Below, in pieces: positions 16,405 through 25,510 of a stretch of DNA of 64,000 nucleotides. The stretch spans positions 8,386 to 72,385 of the forward strand of contig CAZAIB010000017.1 in NCBI GenBank assembly GCA_964485095.1, read 5' to 3'. Every line of letters starts with the position of its first letter. Position 1 is the first letter of the stretch. Under the pieces are notes generated by a model. That model made no database searches, had not been told where the DNA came from, and saw nothing but the letters and a program-made list of their open reading frames with translations. The translations under genes and the position numbers were made by a program. The stretch comes from CAYNWT01 sp964485095. Its GTDB lineage: Bacteria; Planctomycetota; Planctomycetia; Planctomycetales; Planctomycetaceae.

Positions 16405-18081
16405 ATGTCGTTGCTGTTGTTGACTGCTGTACTGTTTGCTGCCGGAATCGAACCCGACTACGCAACCGCTGCCGATTTCCAAACGGAAATCGCCGCGCCA
16501 ATCCGCGCGCCACAGGAACGCGCGGAGCGTTCGGGAGGAACCGTAAAACTTCCGAACCTGACGCCTGTGATCAATCTCGTCGCCACCGATGGGCTGACGC
16601 AACTCGCCCTCGCTGCACCGCAGGACCAGGGGGAACCGGACGCCGCTGCCGAACCTGCTGCTGCGGATGAACCCGCTGCGCCCGACGAAGAGGCGGACAA
16701 CGAAGACGCGCACGGGAAACACGAAGTCGCCACCTGGGTGACGGTTCTTTTCGGCTTAATCCTGGTCGCCATGATCGCCGCGCTGGCGTTCGAGGAAAAG
16801 ATTCACGCGAAGAAGTCGCTGATTGTTGGTTCGTTTGCGGGGCTGTGTTTGGTTCTGGGAACCATGATCAACCTCATGTCGTTTGGCCAGGTTCATTTGC
16901 CTGACGGTCACGACATCAACCTGCCCATCTATATTCCGGCCATCGACTGGGGCGTAATCACCATCATCCTGGGCGCCAGCCTGTTTGTGGAAGTGACCAG
17001 TAAGTCGGGCGTCTTTTCGTGGCTGGCAATCATCCTCACTCGCCGATCAGGCGGCGATCCCTGGTGGTTGCTGATGTACTACGGCGTGCTGACCGTCGTG
17101 TTCTCCGCAGTGCTGAACAACGTGACCGCGATGATCATCATTGGAAGTCTGACCACGGTGTCGCTAAGAAAGCTAAGCCGCACGGATTTGTTATTGGGCT
17201 TCCTGATTACCGAAGGTCTGCTAACAAACGTGGGCGGGTTATTGACGCTCATCAGTAGCGTTCCGAACATCATCGTTGGCAACGCGGCCGGGATTTCGTT
17301 TGGGAAATTCTTTGTTGTCGCGGCTCCGTATGTCGCCGTCGCGACGTGTGTCACGCTATTGATGGCCAAATGGAAGTTCGGCATTAAAGGGCTGAAGACC
17401 GACGAAGAAAAACAACACGCAAAGCGGCTCGTTGAGAGTTTTGATCCAGCCGAAAGTGTTCCCAGCAAGCAGTTCTTCTGGTTCTCAGTCGGCGCCCTTG
17501 TGTTGTTTATCGCCTGCCTGGCCGGCCAGGCCTACTTACCATTGGGCCTGAATGAGCTCGGCATGGGCTTTGTCGCGTTGTTCTTCGCGTGTGGCGTGTT
17601 GTGGGCCTACCGACACGAAGTCGATCGCTTCTACGCCGCAGTCGACTGGGACCTCCTGGCATTCTTCGCCGCACTGTTCATCGTCATTAACGTGATGGAA
17701 CACGCTCAGGTCCTGAATGTACTGGGACAGGCAATTGCCGGCCTGCTGGCTCTGCCCGACATGATCGACTCATCCGCGCTACTGGTGAGTTCTGCGGTTG
17801 CGAGTTCTGTAACAGACAACATCCCACTGGCCGCCATGCTGGCCCAGATTCTGGGAGCCTTAAAGACAGACCCCGCTTCACCATTCTGGTGGGCCGTGAT
17901 CTTCGGAGCCAACCTTGGCGGCAACATCACACCCATCGGATCAGCCTCCACCGTGGTCGCCATGACCATCATCAACCGCCAAAAACTGGGCCTCACGTTC
18001 GTCGATTTCGTAAAAGCCGCGACGCCATTCGCGGTAGTGCAATTGATCCTGGCAATCGTGTACTTGCTGGTCTTCGTGTAA
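16405..18081 (+). CDS. ArsB/NhaD-type ion transporter (probable Na+/H+ antiporter)
   Basis: A 558-residue polytopic protein of the ion transporter (ArsB/NhaD, SLC13-like) superfamily. It has an unusual N-terminus: a hydrophobic leader, then about 80 residues rich in Ala, Pro, Glu and Asp ending in a His-containing stretch before the first core helix (ATWVTVLFGLILVAM). Core landmarks: VEVTSKSGVFSWLA, SAVLNNVTAMI with the conserved Asn pair, TNVGGLLTLISSVPNIIVG, and SSVTDNIPLAAM plus GANLGGNITPIGSAS near the end. NhaD relatives exchange sodium for protons; the substrate here is inferred. Co-transcribed with the Usp-like gene. Confidence 0.85.
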   Translation: MSLLLLTAVLFAAGIEPDYATAADFQTEIAAPIRAPQERAERSGGTVKLPNLTPVINLVATDGLTQLALAAPQDQGEPDAAAEPAAADEPAAPDEEADNEDAHGKHEVATWVTVLFGLILVAMIAALAFEEKIHAKKSLIVGSFAGLCLVLGTMINLMSFGQVHLPDGHDINLPIYIPAIDWGVITIILGASLFVEVTSKSGVFSWLAIILTRRSGGDPWWLLMYYGVLTVVFSAVLNNVTAMIIIGSLTTVSLRKLSRTDLLLGFLITEGLLTNVGGLLTLISSVPNIIVGNAAGISFGKFFVVAAPYVAVATCVTLLMAKWKFGIKGLKTDEEKQHAKRLVESFDPAESVPSKQFFWFSVGALVLFIACLAGQAYLPLGLNELGMGFVALFFACGVLWAYRHEVDRFYAAVDWDLLAFFAALFIVINVMEHAQVLNVLGQAIAGLLALPDMIDSSALLVSSAVASSVTDNIPLAAMLAQILGALKTDPASPFWWAVIFGANLGGNITPIGSASTVVAMTIINRQKLGLTFVDFVKAATPFAVVQLILAIVYLLVFV

Positions 18082-18167
18082 ACCTGCTGGAGTTCGTATT
18101 CGTCGGTCGATGCCTCCAAATCGGAAAATAGTATCACGTCTACGAATCAATGAGCATAAAACGGTAG

Positions 18168-18198
18168 TTGTTACGAGCCGCTCCGCGTTGGGTATACT
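18168..18198 (+). promoter_or_regulatory. Candidate sigma-70-like promoter
   Basis: A good -10 hexamer TATACT (18193-18198) is preceded by TTGTTA (18168-18173). The 19-base spacer is longer than ideal. It lies about 30 bases before the ATG of the secreted hypothetical gene. Confidence 0.35.
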
Positions 18199-18231
18199 GG
18201 GTGTGTGCCAAACATCTGCTGGAGTCCACGC

Positions 18232-19815
18232 ATGCCGCAAGCTCTTTGCGTTCTGATCTGTTGCTTCGCTCAAGCCGACCCGGACGACGTGGTTGGGCTG
18301 TGGAAGTCTGACGGTGATACGTTACTGCGTGTCCAACGAGAAGGAGCAGAGCTTGTTGGTTCGCTGGACGTGTCCAAAGACGAAACAATTACGATTCGCG
18401 GTCGGATCGAGGCAGATCGATTACTTTTCGACTACACCCGTCCGATCAAAGACGGCGAGAAGCAGGAATCGGGCAGCGGTTTCCTGAGTTTGGGTACGCG
18501 GATGATCGGCGGGTTCGGCCCTTTCAAGAACGCGCACAAGATCCCGGACATTGCGGCACGTGGCGACTGGGCGTATCTCGAATTCGACCGATGCCTGTCC
18601 CGCGAGGACCTCACGCAGCGGATTGAAGCGAAGGTGAATGAAGAACTGGATCACCTTAACGAAATCGTTGAACTCACTGAGGGCGAACGCGCTGCAGCGA
18701 AGCAAAGCGTGCACGCCAACGTGCAGAAGAAAGTAGACAGTCTTTTTGGGGACCACGCGGTTGGCGTTTGGAAAATTCCACCAGAGATCCGGACGGCTCT
18801 GCGAGAAAACTACGGCGACGTTCTTGGGCCAGAGCACCTGGCAACATATCGCGCTGACCAGAAGTTGCGAAACCAAATTCTGCATCGAGCGTTTGTTGTG
18901 GTCACACTTAGTGGCCTCGACATGGGGCTGGCATTGGATGAGAGCCAATACGAAAAGATGCACGACTGGCTGTCGTCGGATGAGATGAAGACCTTTCGCG
19001 TTAAGAAGAAAGCATCGGGGCTGTTGATGCGTTCCGGCCTGCCGGAGCAATCGCTGAAAGGTATTCTCACGGCGACTCAGTTGACGGAATACGCGAATCG
19101 TCAAACGACTTTTCGCACTGAAATTCGCGAGTGGCCTAAGCGGGAGGAAGCTGATGTCGTTGCTGGTCTTCAGGAGAACATTGATCGGGCGTTTGAGCTT
19201 CGAATTGAATCCTGGCAACGGGAATACACGATCGGTGAAGCCGAACGGGACCGGCTTCGCGTTCTTCGTCGGCGAGTTGGCAAACGTCTGGTGGAACAAC
19301 GAGTGTTTGCCAACCAGCAGATCCAGTCCGCTCAGGATCGCGGACGGTGGAGCCAGGATTCCGCGTTCGTATTGATCCCGCTTCTGCCCGCCGGAGTGCT
19401 CATCTCCAGTGACGCCGTTTGGCGCCGCTTCAGTCCAGGCATCATCGACAGGCAGGAACGCCAGCGGTACCAGGCCGACCTGCAGGAACGGATGGAACGG
19501 GAGCACGAAGCCGAAATTCTACAGCTTGCGGTTCGAATCGATGAGGGCGGACAACACGAACTCTCCGGACGTCAGTTGCAACAGCTTGTTGAATTGTTTC
19601 GGAAGTCCATCCAGCCCGACCCGCTCCGCAAACTCTCGCACCTGGATGCGGACTTGATGATCGCCGGCATCCCGCGCGAGAAGTATGTCGCCATTATTGG
19701 GGAATCGCGTTGGAAGAACCGCCGTTTCTGGATTCAAAACACAGTCGCTGTCGCCAAGTTGCTGAACTACGAAGGCGGCCTGCAGGTGAACTCTGACAGC
19801 GGTTCCGATGAATGA
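18232..19815 (+). CDS. Secreted hypothetical protein, 527 aa
   Basis: The ATG at 18232 is preferred over the upstream GTG (18205): it is preceded by a TGGAG box and gives a compact signal-like N-terminus (MPQALCVLICCFAQA). The mature protein starts with a domain containing VVGLWKSDGDTLLRVQREG, resembling the short secreted lipocalin-like domains that score the effect of a treatment or ligand, but no named family is certain. The long C-terminal part is highly charged and largely helical, rich in Arg, Glu and Gln (for example QERQRYQADLQERMEREHE), and probably a coiled coil. Stand-alone gene; function unknown. Confidence 0.75.
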   Translation: MPQALCVLICCFAQADPDDVVGLWKSDGDTLLRVQREGAELVGSLDVSKDETITIRGRIEADRLLFDYTRPIKDGEKQESGSGFLSLGTRMIGGFGPFKNAHKIPDIAARGDWAYLEFDRCLSREDLTQRIEAKVNEELDHLNEIVELTEGERAAAKQSVHANVQKKVDSLFGDHAVGVWKIPPEIRTALRENYGDVLGPEHLATYRADQKLRNQILHRAFVVVTLSGLDMGLALDESQYEKMHDWLSSDEMKTFRVKKKASGLLMRSGLPEQSLKGILTATQLTEYANRQTTFRTEIREWPKREEADVVAGLQENIDRAFELRIESWQREYTIGEAERDRLRVLRRRVGKRLVEQRVFANQQIQSAQDRGRWSQDSAFVLIPLLPAGVLISSDAVWRRFSPGIIDRQERQRYQADLQERMEREHEAEILQLAVRIDEGGQHELSGRQLQQLVELFRKSIQPDPLRKLSHLDADLMIAGIPREKYVAIIGESRWKNRRFWIQNTVAVAKLLNYEGGLQVNSDSGSDE

Positions 19816-19898
19816 AGTCACGGCGCTTTGTTTGTTTCTCATCCGGACGTTTACGCCAGACGTCTTGGCAGTCGGCCCCAGACGGCACTAAAGAGTTC

Positions 19899-20942
19899 CT
19901 ACTTTGAACGGATTTGAAACTCGGCGACGACCGGTAGGTGATCCGACAGTTCGGTCTCGATAACGCGCTGCTGATTCAAAGAAAAAGCTGCCTCGTCGTA
20001 CAAAATCCAGTCGATTGTTGTCGCCGGTTCCAACGAAGGAAACGTCAGCTCAGACGGGGACGCCGGCAGGGCAGGGAAGTGCGAAAGCCCGGTTGCTTTG
20101 ATGAACTCGTCAAACGCATTGCGCCCATCGTCACTCACTTTTGCTCGCGGAGCCCCCCGCGGGGTCGTGTTCAAGTCGCCCGCGATGATCATCGGGTACG
20201 CGAGTTGCTCGCCAAATCGGGCGACATCGGCGACTTCCCTGACTCGCACAGTTTCGCCGCGCGACTCTAAGTGCAAACCAATGACAGAAACGTGGACCTC
20301 AGGATCAAGCTCAACCGTACACGACAGTCCCCGCTTGTTCCCGACCAACCAGCTTTCCCATTGATTCACCGGCGCGAATTCGACGACCTTGGTTTCTGAA
20401 ATCGGAAACCGGCTAAGCAACACGTTTCCAAAGAACCACCGCCCGTAGACGAACCCAAAGTCCAGATTTGCTTGCTTGACCATGTACGGGTAACCGGTTT
20501 TCCTGGCGATCGTTTCGGCCTGGTCATAACCACCGCTCCACGTGGCGCAGAAGTCGACTTCATTTAGCACGACCAGATCGGCGTCCAGTTCCACGATCTG
20601 TTGCGAGATGGATTCGAGCCGCCGCTGCTTTGAGTCACCACCAGCAGCCCAATTGTCAGATATTGCCCCGCGCCCGTGAGCAATATTCCAGGTCGCAACA
20701 CGGAGAGTGCCAGAGAACTGGCGTGCCGGTGCAGTGGTCTGAAGCTCAGACGTTTGAATCTTGCGTGAAAAACTGGTTGCCCGAAAATACAAGTAAGGGC
20801 CCAGGACAACCAACAACACTAAGAGTAACAGCCAACGAATCTTGAATCGCCGTCGCTTCGAGTTGGATTTTCCCTGGCGCTCAGACGCACCGGAAGTCTT
20901 GGATGCAGCAGCCGGATCTCTTTGGACGGAGTCTTGTTCCAC
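19899..20942 (-). CDS. Membrane-anchored endonuclease/exonuclease/phosphatase-family protein
   Basis: A 347-residue protein with a polar, basic N-terminus (KSNSKRRRFK), one membrane helix (WLLLLVLLVVLGPYLYF, about 37-53) and an extracytoplasmic EEP domain. Family motifs: RVATWNIAHGRG with the first Asn, LVVLNEVDF with the metal-binding Glu, IGLHLESRG, IIAGDLNTTPRG with the Asp/Asn pair, TIDWILY and the terminal LSDHLPVVAEF with the catalytic Asp-His. All catalytic positions appear intact, so it should be an active phosphodiesterase or phosphatase outside the membrane. Substrate unknown. It converges on the upstream secreted protein gene. Confidence 0.88.
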   Translation of the reverse strand: MEQDSVQRDPAAASKTSGASERQGKSNSKRRRFKIRWLLLLVLLVVLGPYLYFRATSFSRKIQTSELQTTAPARQFSGTLRVATWNIAHGRGAISDNWAAGGDSKQRRLESISQQIVELDADLVVLNEVDFCATWSGGYDQAETIARKTGYPYMVKQANLDFGFVYGRWFFGNVLLSRFPISETKVVEFAPVNQWESWLVGNKRGLSCTVELDPEVHVSVIGLHLESRGETVRVREVADVARFGEQLAYPMIIAGDLNTTPRGAPRAKVSDDGRNAFDEFIKATGLSHFPALPASPSELTFPSLEPATTIDWILYDEAAFSLNQQRVIETELSDHLPVVAEFQIRSK

Positions 20943-21112
20943 GTTTGAATGTTCCGGGGATTTGGTCTGCCGGGCACTGGTGTCTGCGCGCGAGTCACCA
21001 TTGGCAATTCTGCCAAAGGCAGGTTCGTCGCTGGGGTAATAACTTCAGCGGGTTTTGGTCGGCGGCCTGGCCTTCGGCCACGGGTTAAACGGCGAAACGA
21101 TCTGTGACGCGG

Positions 21113-21505
21113 CTACTCGCCGCCGCTGACTTTGATCTGGCGCGGTTCGGTGCGTTCGGTTCTTGGTAGTTCTACTCGAAGAACGCCGTTGTTTAGCTTC
21201 GCGGTAATGCGTTCGTGATCGACGTTGTCGCTTAGGATGAACGAACGCAGGAAGTCGCCGACCTGATATTCCTGGTGAGCCGGCATCGCGCCTTCGGGTA
21301 GCGTTGACGTGACTCGGCCGAACAACGTTAGCTTGTTGTCTTCGACTTGCAGGTCCAACGTCTCCAGCGAAACGCCCGGTAGGTCGGCTTCCAGAATCAG
21401 ACCGTCGTCAGATTCGTGGATGTCGATGGGCGGGTTGAACAGCAGCCGCTGTTCTGGTTCACCGGCGCCGGGATCTGGTTGTTGTTCGCGTTCGGACATG
21501 ATCAA
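21113..21505 (-). CDS. Hsp20/alpha-crystallin small heat-shock protein (second of pair)
   Basis: A 130-residue small heat-shock protein. The alpha-crystallin domain spans from PPIDIHESDDGLILEADLPG (24-43) to the terminal GVLRVELPR motif. The start overlaps the stop of the preceding Hsp20 gene as ATGA, so the two are translationally coupled. Such chaperones bind unfolding proteins as oligomers and pass them to Hsp70. The 170 bases downstream (20943-21112), toward the EEP gene, contain a short hairpin (TGGCC-TTC-GGCCA) but no U-tract. Confidence 0.92.
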   Translation of the reverse strand: MIMSEREQQPDPGAGEPEQRLLFNPPIDIHESDDGLILEADLPGVSLETLDLQVEDNKLTLFGRVTSTLPEGAMPAHQEYQVGDFLRSFILSDNVDHERITAKLNNGVLRVELPRTERTEPRQIKVSGGE

Positions 21506-21939
21506 TCTGAGACCACCGGAATTTGACGCAGTTGTGTTTGCGTGGCTTTTGGCAGCGTGATGGTGAGCACGCCGTCGTTAAGCGACGCGGACAACTTCTC
21601 GCTCTCAATTCGATCGGGCAATGGCAATGATCGTTGCCAGGCTCCCTGAAACCGTTCCTGTCGACGGAACGCGTCCGGCGAAACGGCGGATGATTTTCGT
21701 TCGCCCTTCAAAGTCAGCACACCGTCGGCGACTGTGACTTCCAGATCCTCGAGTTCGGTGCCCGGGACTTCGGCCGTGAGTAGGAAGCGATCTTGACATT
21801 CGAACAGGTTGATCAACGGATAGCGACGATCGAACCGCACGCCCTGAAACGTCAGGTTCACATCGCGCAGCAGTCGGTCTACCTCGCGTTCGAGGTCTCT
21901 AAAGGGATCCCAGTTGTGTCCGAGTCGAAAGACAGGCAT
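21502..21939 (-). CDS. Hsp20/alpha-crystallin small heat-shock protein (first of pair)
   Basis: A 145-residue small heat-shock protein. The ATG at 21939 begins MPVFRLGHNWDPFRDLEREV, the typical Hsp20 N-terminus. The frame continues upstream to 22347 but that part is not Hsp20-like. The alpha-crystallin domain runs from about 44 to 135, with the AEVPG turn and the GVLTITLPKA motif. It forms a coupled pair with the next Hsp20. No CIRCE-type operator (TTAGCACTC with inverted repeat) is visible upstream, so HrcA control is not supported. Confidence 0.93.
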   Translation of the reverse strand: MPVFRLGHNWDPFRDLEREVDRLLRDVNLTFQGVRFDRRYPLINLFECQDRFLLTAEVPGTELEDLEVTVADGVLTLKGERKSSAVSPDAFRRQERFQGAWQRSLPLPDRIESEKLSASLNDGVLTITLPKATQTQLRQIPVVSD

Positions 21940-22433
21940 GCCACAGGAAACAGCAAACCTCGTACCGGGCTGAGCTGTGCTCTTGCGTGAATCATAAGCC
22001 TTTTGCCTAAAAGAAGTTACGCCTCCAGGGTGTAAGATCGGCAGTTGCCAGTCTGACATGCGAGGTTCGGCGTGGAAAAGACCGGTGCCACTTTGACACC
22101 GCGTGAGAACCACGCCAGTCCTCCGCAATTTGCCCAAAGACCGCGGCGACGGTAAATGGCACTGGTATGAGTAAGGCAGGGTTGATTCCCGCAATTGAGA
22201 GACACCCAAAAACACGCTCGCCAACATCGGGAAGCTAACCCGCTGCCAAGGGCTTCTCTTCACACCAGGCAGCGCGGAGCTAAGATACCGCTGCGCGGGG
22301 GGTTTCCGGCATGAATCGGTCAGGTCGTAGCTCCGCGCAATCTCCAATCGCAGAACGACTTCCGCGTTCTCCCAGTCCCGGAATTGATGCCGGTCCTGTG
22401 ACGTTCTGCCCTTATTGATGACGGCAAAAGCTG
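21940..22433. promoter_or_regulatory. Long divergent spacer between hsp20 and nqrA with an inverted repeat
   Basis: A 494-base gap with no convincing gene. It must contain the promoters of the hsp20 pair and the NQR operon. A perfect 11-base inverted repeat (GCGCGGAGCTA at 22272-22282, complement at 22328-22338) encloses 45 bases and lies about 95 bases before nqrA. It could be a structured leader or a protein site. No known riboswitch was recognised. Confidence 0.4.
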
Positions 22434-23768
22434 ATGCGACGCGTCTCCAAGGGACTGGATCTGCCTATCGAGGGCGATCCGGAACAGAAGATCTCCGATG
22501 GTCCGCCTGTACGAACGGTTGCCATTCTTGGGTCCGATTATGTCGGTATGAAACCGACCATGCAGGTCGCCGTTGGCGATCGCGTGAAGACCGGCCAGGT
22601 TCTGTTCTCAGACAAGAAGACCGAAGGGGTCGTGTATACGGCTCCAGCCAGCGGGACTGTTACGGCAATTAACCGTGGCGAGCGACGCGTCTTTCAGTCG
22701 CTGGTTATCGAAGTTGATGGCGACGACGCTGTCGAATTTCCAAAACACACAGACATGGCGGCTCTTGATCGAGAGACCGTCAAGCAGCAGTTGCTAAGCT
22801 CCGGGCTGTGGACGGCTTTTCGAGAACGGCCTTACAGCAAGGTCGCCAATCCCGCCCACGACCCGAGTTCGATTTTCGTTCAGGCGATCGACACAAATCC
22901 ACACGCTCCAGATCCAGCCGTCGTTCTGGATAAATCGAAACAGCTGTTCGAGTACGGTCTGCAGGTCATCGCCCACCTGAACGATGGTCCGGTTTACCTG
23001 TGTCAACCGGCTGGAACCGTCATGCCTGGCGGGGACATTTCGGCGGTTAAGAAAGAAATCTTCGACGGCCCGCACCCGGCCGGTTTGCCTGGTACGCACA
23101 TCCACATGCTGGATCCGGTGTCGGCCAACAAAGTGGTTTGGCACATTAACTACCAGGACGTCATCGCGATTGGTCAGCTGTTTGCCGAAGGCACGTTGAT
23201 GACCACCCGGGTTATCTCGATTGCCGGACCGCAGGTTTCGAATCCGCGATTGGTTCGAACACGACTTGGGGCCAACATTGCCGAACTGACTGAAGGCGAA
23301 CTCAAGGTGGGAACCAACCGATTGATCTCTGGTTCGGTTCTTTCCGGACGCCAGGTGGTCGAACCCACTGGTTACCTTGGCCGCTACCACTTGCAGGTGT
23401 CTGTGGTTTCAGAAGGTGGCGAACGAGAGTTCATGGGCTGGCAAAAGCCTGGCTTTGACAAGTTCTCAATCAAACGCGTCTTCGGGTCGGCTTTGTTTAA
23501 TAAGAAGTTTGCGTTCACAACGGACACGGGCGGCAGCAAGCGGGCAATGGTTCCGATCGGCATGTTTGAAGACGTTATGCCGTTGGATATTCTGCCAACC
23601 TTCCTGCTGCGTTCGCTGATTGTTGGCGATACAGAACAGGCACAGAAACTCGGCTGCCTTGAGTTGGACGAAGAAGACCTGGCACTTTGTACCTTCGTGT
23701 GCCCGGGCAAGGTCGAATACGGTTCGCTGCTTCGCCAGCGGCTGACTGAAATCGAAAAAGAAGGCTAA
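22434..23768 (+). CDS. nqrA: Na+-translocating NADH:quinone reductase subunit A
   Basis: A 444-residue peripheral subunit of the six-subunit NQR complex, which oxidises NADH, reduces quinone and pumps sodium out. Recognisable by the KGLDLPI start, the biotinyl-like segment with VAVGDRVKTGQVLFSDKK, the HIHMLDPVSANKVVWHINYQDV block and the C-terminal CTFVCPGKVEYG with two cysteines. Length is normal for NqrA. First gene of the nqrABCDEF operon; 65 bases separate it from nqrB. Confidence 0.96.
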   Translation: MRRVSKGLDLPIEGDPEQKISDGPPVRTVAILGSDYVGMKPTMQVAVGDRVKTGQVLFSDKKTEGVVYTAPASGTVTAINRGERRVFQSLVIEVDGDDAVEFPKHTDMAALDRETVKQQLLSSGLWTAFRERPYSKVANPAHDPSSIFVQAIDTNPHAPDPAVVLDKSKQLFEYGLQVIAHLNDGPVYLCQPAGTVMPGGDISAVKKEIFDGPHPAGLPGTHIHMLDPVSANKVVWHINYQDVIAIGQLFAEGTLMTTRVISIAGPQVSNPRLVRTRLGANIAELTEGELKVGTNRLISGSVLSGRQVVEPTGYLGRYHLQVSVVSEGGEREFMGWQKPGFDKFSIKRVFGSALFNKKFAFTTDTGGSKRAMVPIGMFEDVMPLDILPTFLLRSLIVGDTEQAQKLGCLELDEEDLALCTFVCPGKVEYGSLLRQRLTEIEKEG

Positions 23769-23833
23769 CGCCTCACCTGACTGACAGTGAATAAGGTTCC
23801 GCTCAGCGAGCATCCCTGAACCAGACGACAAAC

Positions 23834-25510
23834 ATGAAACCGCTTCGCAATCTCTTTGATCGCCTGCATCCGCTCTTCGAAAAAGACGGTAAGCTCGAAC
23901 GACTCTACCCGTTATACGAAGGCGTGGACACGTTCCTGTTCACGCCCGGCGAAACAACTACCGGTCCGTCTCACATCCGTGACGGCATGGACCTGAAGCG
24001 CATGATGATCACCGTGGTCGTCGCGTTGATGCCGTGCATCTTCATGGCGTTCTACAACACCGGCTACCAGGCGAACCGAATTGTTCAGGGTAACCGGGAG
24101 CTTCAAAACGCTGAGCTCATCGGCAACCTGCGAACTGTTGGAGCCACCGTTTCCGCTGAACAGGAAGAAGCAATCGTTAAAGCTGCAGGCTCAACGACGA
24201 TTGATGCTGCGATCACAGCTGCAGGTGTTGGTTCGACTGAAGAAATCGCGGCCGCAAGAGCTGCGGGTGAGAAGCAGCGACTGCTGCAGGGACTGGCTGG
24301 GCTGGTTGAGTCAAAGATCATGACTCAGGATCAGGTTGATGCCGTCGCGAACGACAAAGCACTCGACTGCGTCCCTTCATCACTATCCGACGCAGCGGGC
24401 TGGCGAGAATCCAAAGCGGTTCTTGCGCTGACCGGTCTCTTTACAGACGACAAAGCAAAGCTTGAACGACTTGAGACAGAACTTACGGCCCATGTCGATC
24501 GTGAAGTGGAGCGTCAGGCCAGAACCGGAAGCGATGACGGTTGGCGTAGTTCAATCATGGCGTCCCTGACTGGCTTTGATCCGAACAGTTTCCTTTCGAA
24601 TATTGTTCACGGCGGTCTGTACTTCATCCCCGTGTTCCTGGTGTGCAACATTGTTGGTGGAACCTGGGAACTGATTTTCTGCTGTGTTCGCGGTCATGAT
24701 TTGAACGAAGGCTTTCTGGTTACCGGAATGCTGTTCCCGCTAACTCTGCCGCCGACGATTCCTCTCTGGCAGGTCGCACTCGGAATTTCATTCGGTGTGG
24801 TGATCGGCAAAGAGGTCTTTGGGGGAACCGGTAAGAACTTCCTGAACCCGGCTCTGACCGCTCGAGCGTTTCTGTATTTTGCTCACCCGGGTGAGATTAC
24901 CGGCGACCAGGTTTGGACCGCCATCGATACCGCCAGCTTCGACGCTGTTTCCGGAGCGACCTCGCTTACCGGTCTGGCTTCAATCGACAAAGCTGTTGCT
25001 GTCGATTTCACCCAGTACATGCAGTCGATTCATATCAGTTGGAACGACGCGTTCCTTGGATTCATTCCCGGTTCGATGGGAGAGACCTCAACGCTGGCCT
25101 GCATCTTAGGTGCGGCTCTTCTGATTTGGTCAGGAGTCGGTTCCTGGCGAATCATGGCAGCAGTCCTGATCGGGGCAGTTGGCATGGCCGGATTCCTGCA
25201 CAGTTTTGAAACAACGGCTGCCAGTCACATCTTCAAGATGCCAGCCGAATGGCACATGGTGACGGGGGGGCTGGCGTTTGGCCTGGTCTTCATGGCGACA
25301 GACCCGGTGTCGGCAGCCATGACCAACACGGGGAAATGGGTTTACGGAATCCTGATTGGCATCATGACCATGCTGATTCGCGTGGTGAACCCGGCGTTCC
25401 CTGAAGGCATCATGCTGGCCATTCTCTTCGGCAACGTATTCGCGCCGCTTATCGACTACTTCGTCGTTCAGGCAAACATTAATCGGAGGCTCGCTCGAAG
25501 TGGCGTCTGA
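23834..25510 (+). CDS. nqrB: NQR subunit B with enlarged loop after the first membrane segment
   Basis: Membrane subunit of the sodium pump, 558 residues against about 415 in Vibrio. The extra length is one insert of about 120 residues within 88-240, after the first membrane segment (MMITVVVALMPCIFMAFYN). It is helical, rich in Ala, Glu and Lys. Chlamydial NqrB is also known to be longer than the Vibrio protein. The rest is canonical: WELIFCCVRGHDLNEGF, KEVFGGTGKNFLNPAL, the covalent-FMN motif SGAT at 373-376 (Thr376) and MATDPVSAAMTNTGKW. It overlaps nqrC by 11 bases. Confidence 0.95.
   Translation: MKPLRNLFDRLHPLFEKDGKLERLYPLYEGVDTFLFTPGETTTGPSHIRDGMDLKRMMITVVVALMPCIFMAFYNTGYQANRIVQGNRELQNAELIGNLRTVGATVSAEQEEAIVKAAGSTTIDAAITAAGVGSTEEIAAARAAGEKQRLLQGLAGLVESKIMTQDQVDAVANDKALDCVPSSLSDAAGWRESKAVLALTGLFTDDKAKLERLETELTAHVDREVERQARTGSDDGWRSSIMASLTGFDPNSFLSNIVHGGLYFIPVFLVCNIVGGTWELIFCCVRGHDLNEGFLVTGMLFPLTLPPTIPLWQVALGISFGVVIGKEVFGGTGKNFLNPALTARAFLYFAHPGEITGDQVWTAIDTASFDAVSGATSLTGLASIDKAVAVDFTQYMQSIHISWNDAFLGFIPGSMGETSTLACILGAALLIWSGVGSWRIMAAVLIGAVGMAGFLHSFETTAASHIFKMPAEWHMVTGGLAFGLVFMATDPVSAAMTNTGKWVYGILIGIMTMLIRVVNPAFPEGIMLAILFGNVFAPLIDYFVVQANINRRLARSGV

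Noticed and set aside
18421..19506. A 361-codon minus-strand frame opposite the secreted 527-aa gene
   Set aside because: The plus-strand gene has a good start, a signal-like N-terminus and a candidate promoter; the antisense product has no motif.
21940..22347. N-terminal extension of the first Hsp20
   Set aside because: Its extra 136 residues look non-coding; the ATG at 21939 gives a standard Hsp20 start.
21940..22433. CIRCE or similar heat-shock operator upstream of the hsp20 pair
   Set aside because: No TTAGCACTC-N9-GAGTGCTAA-like sequence was found.
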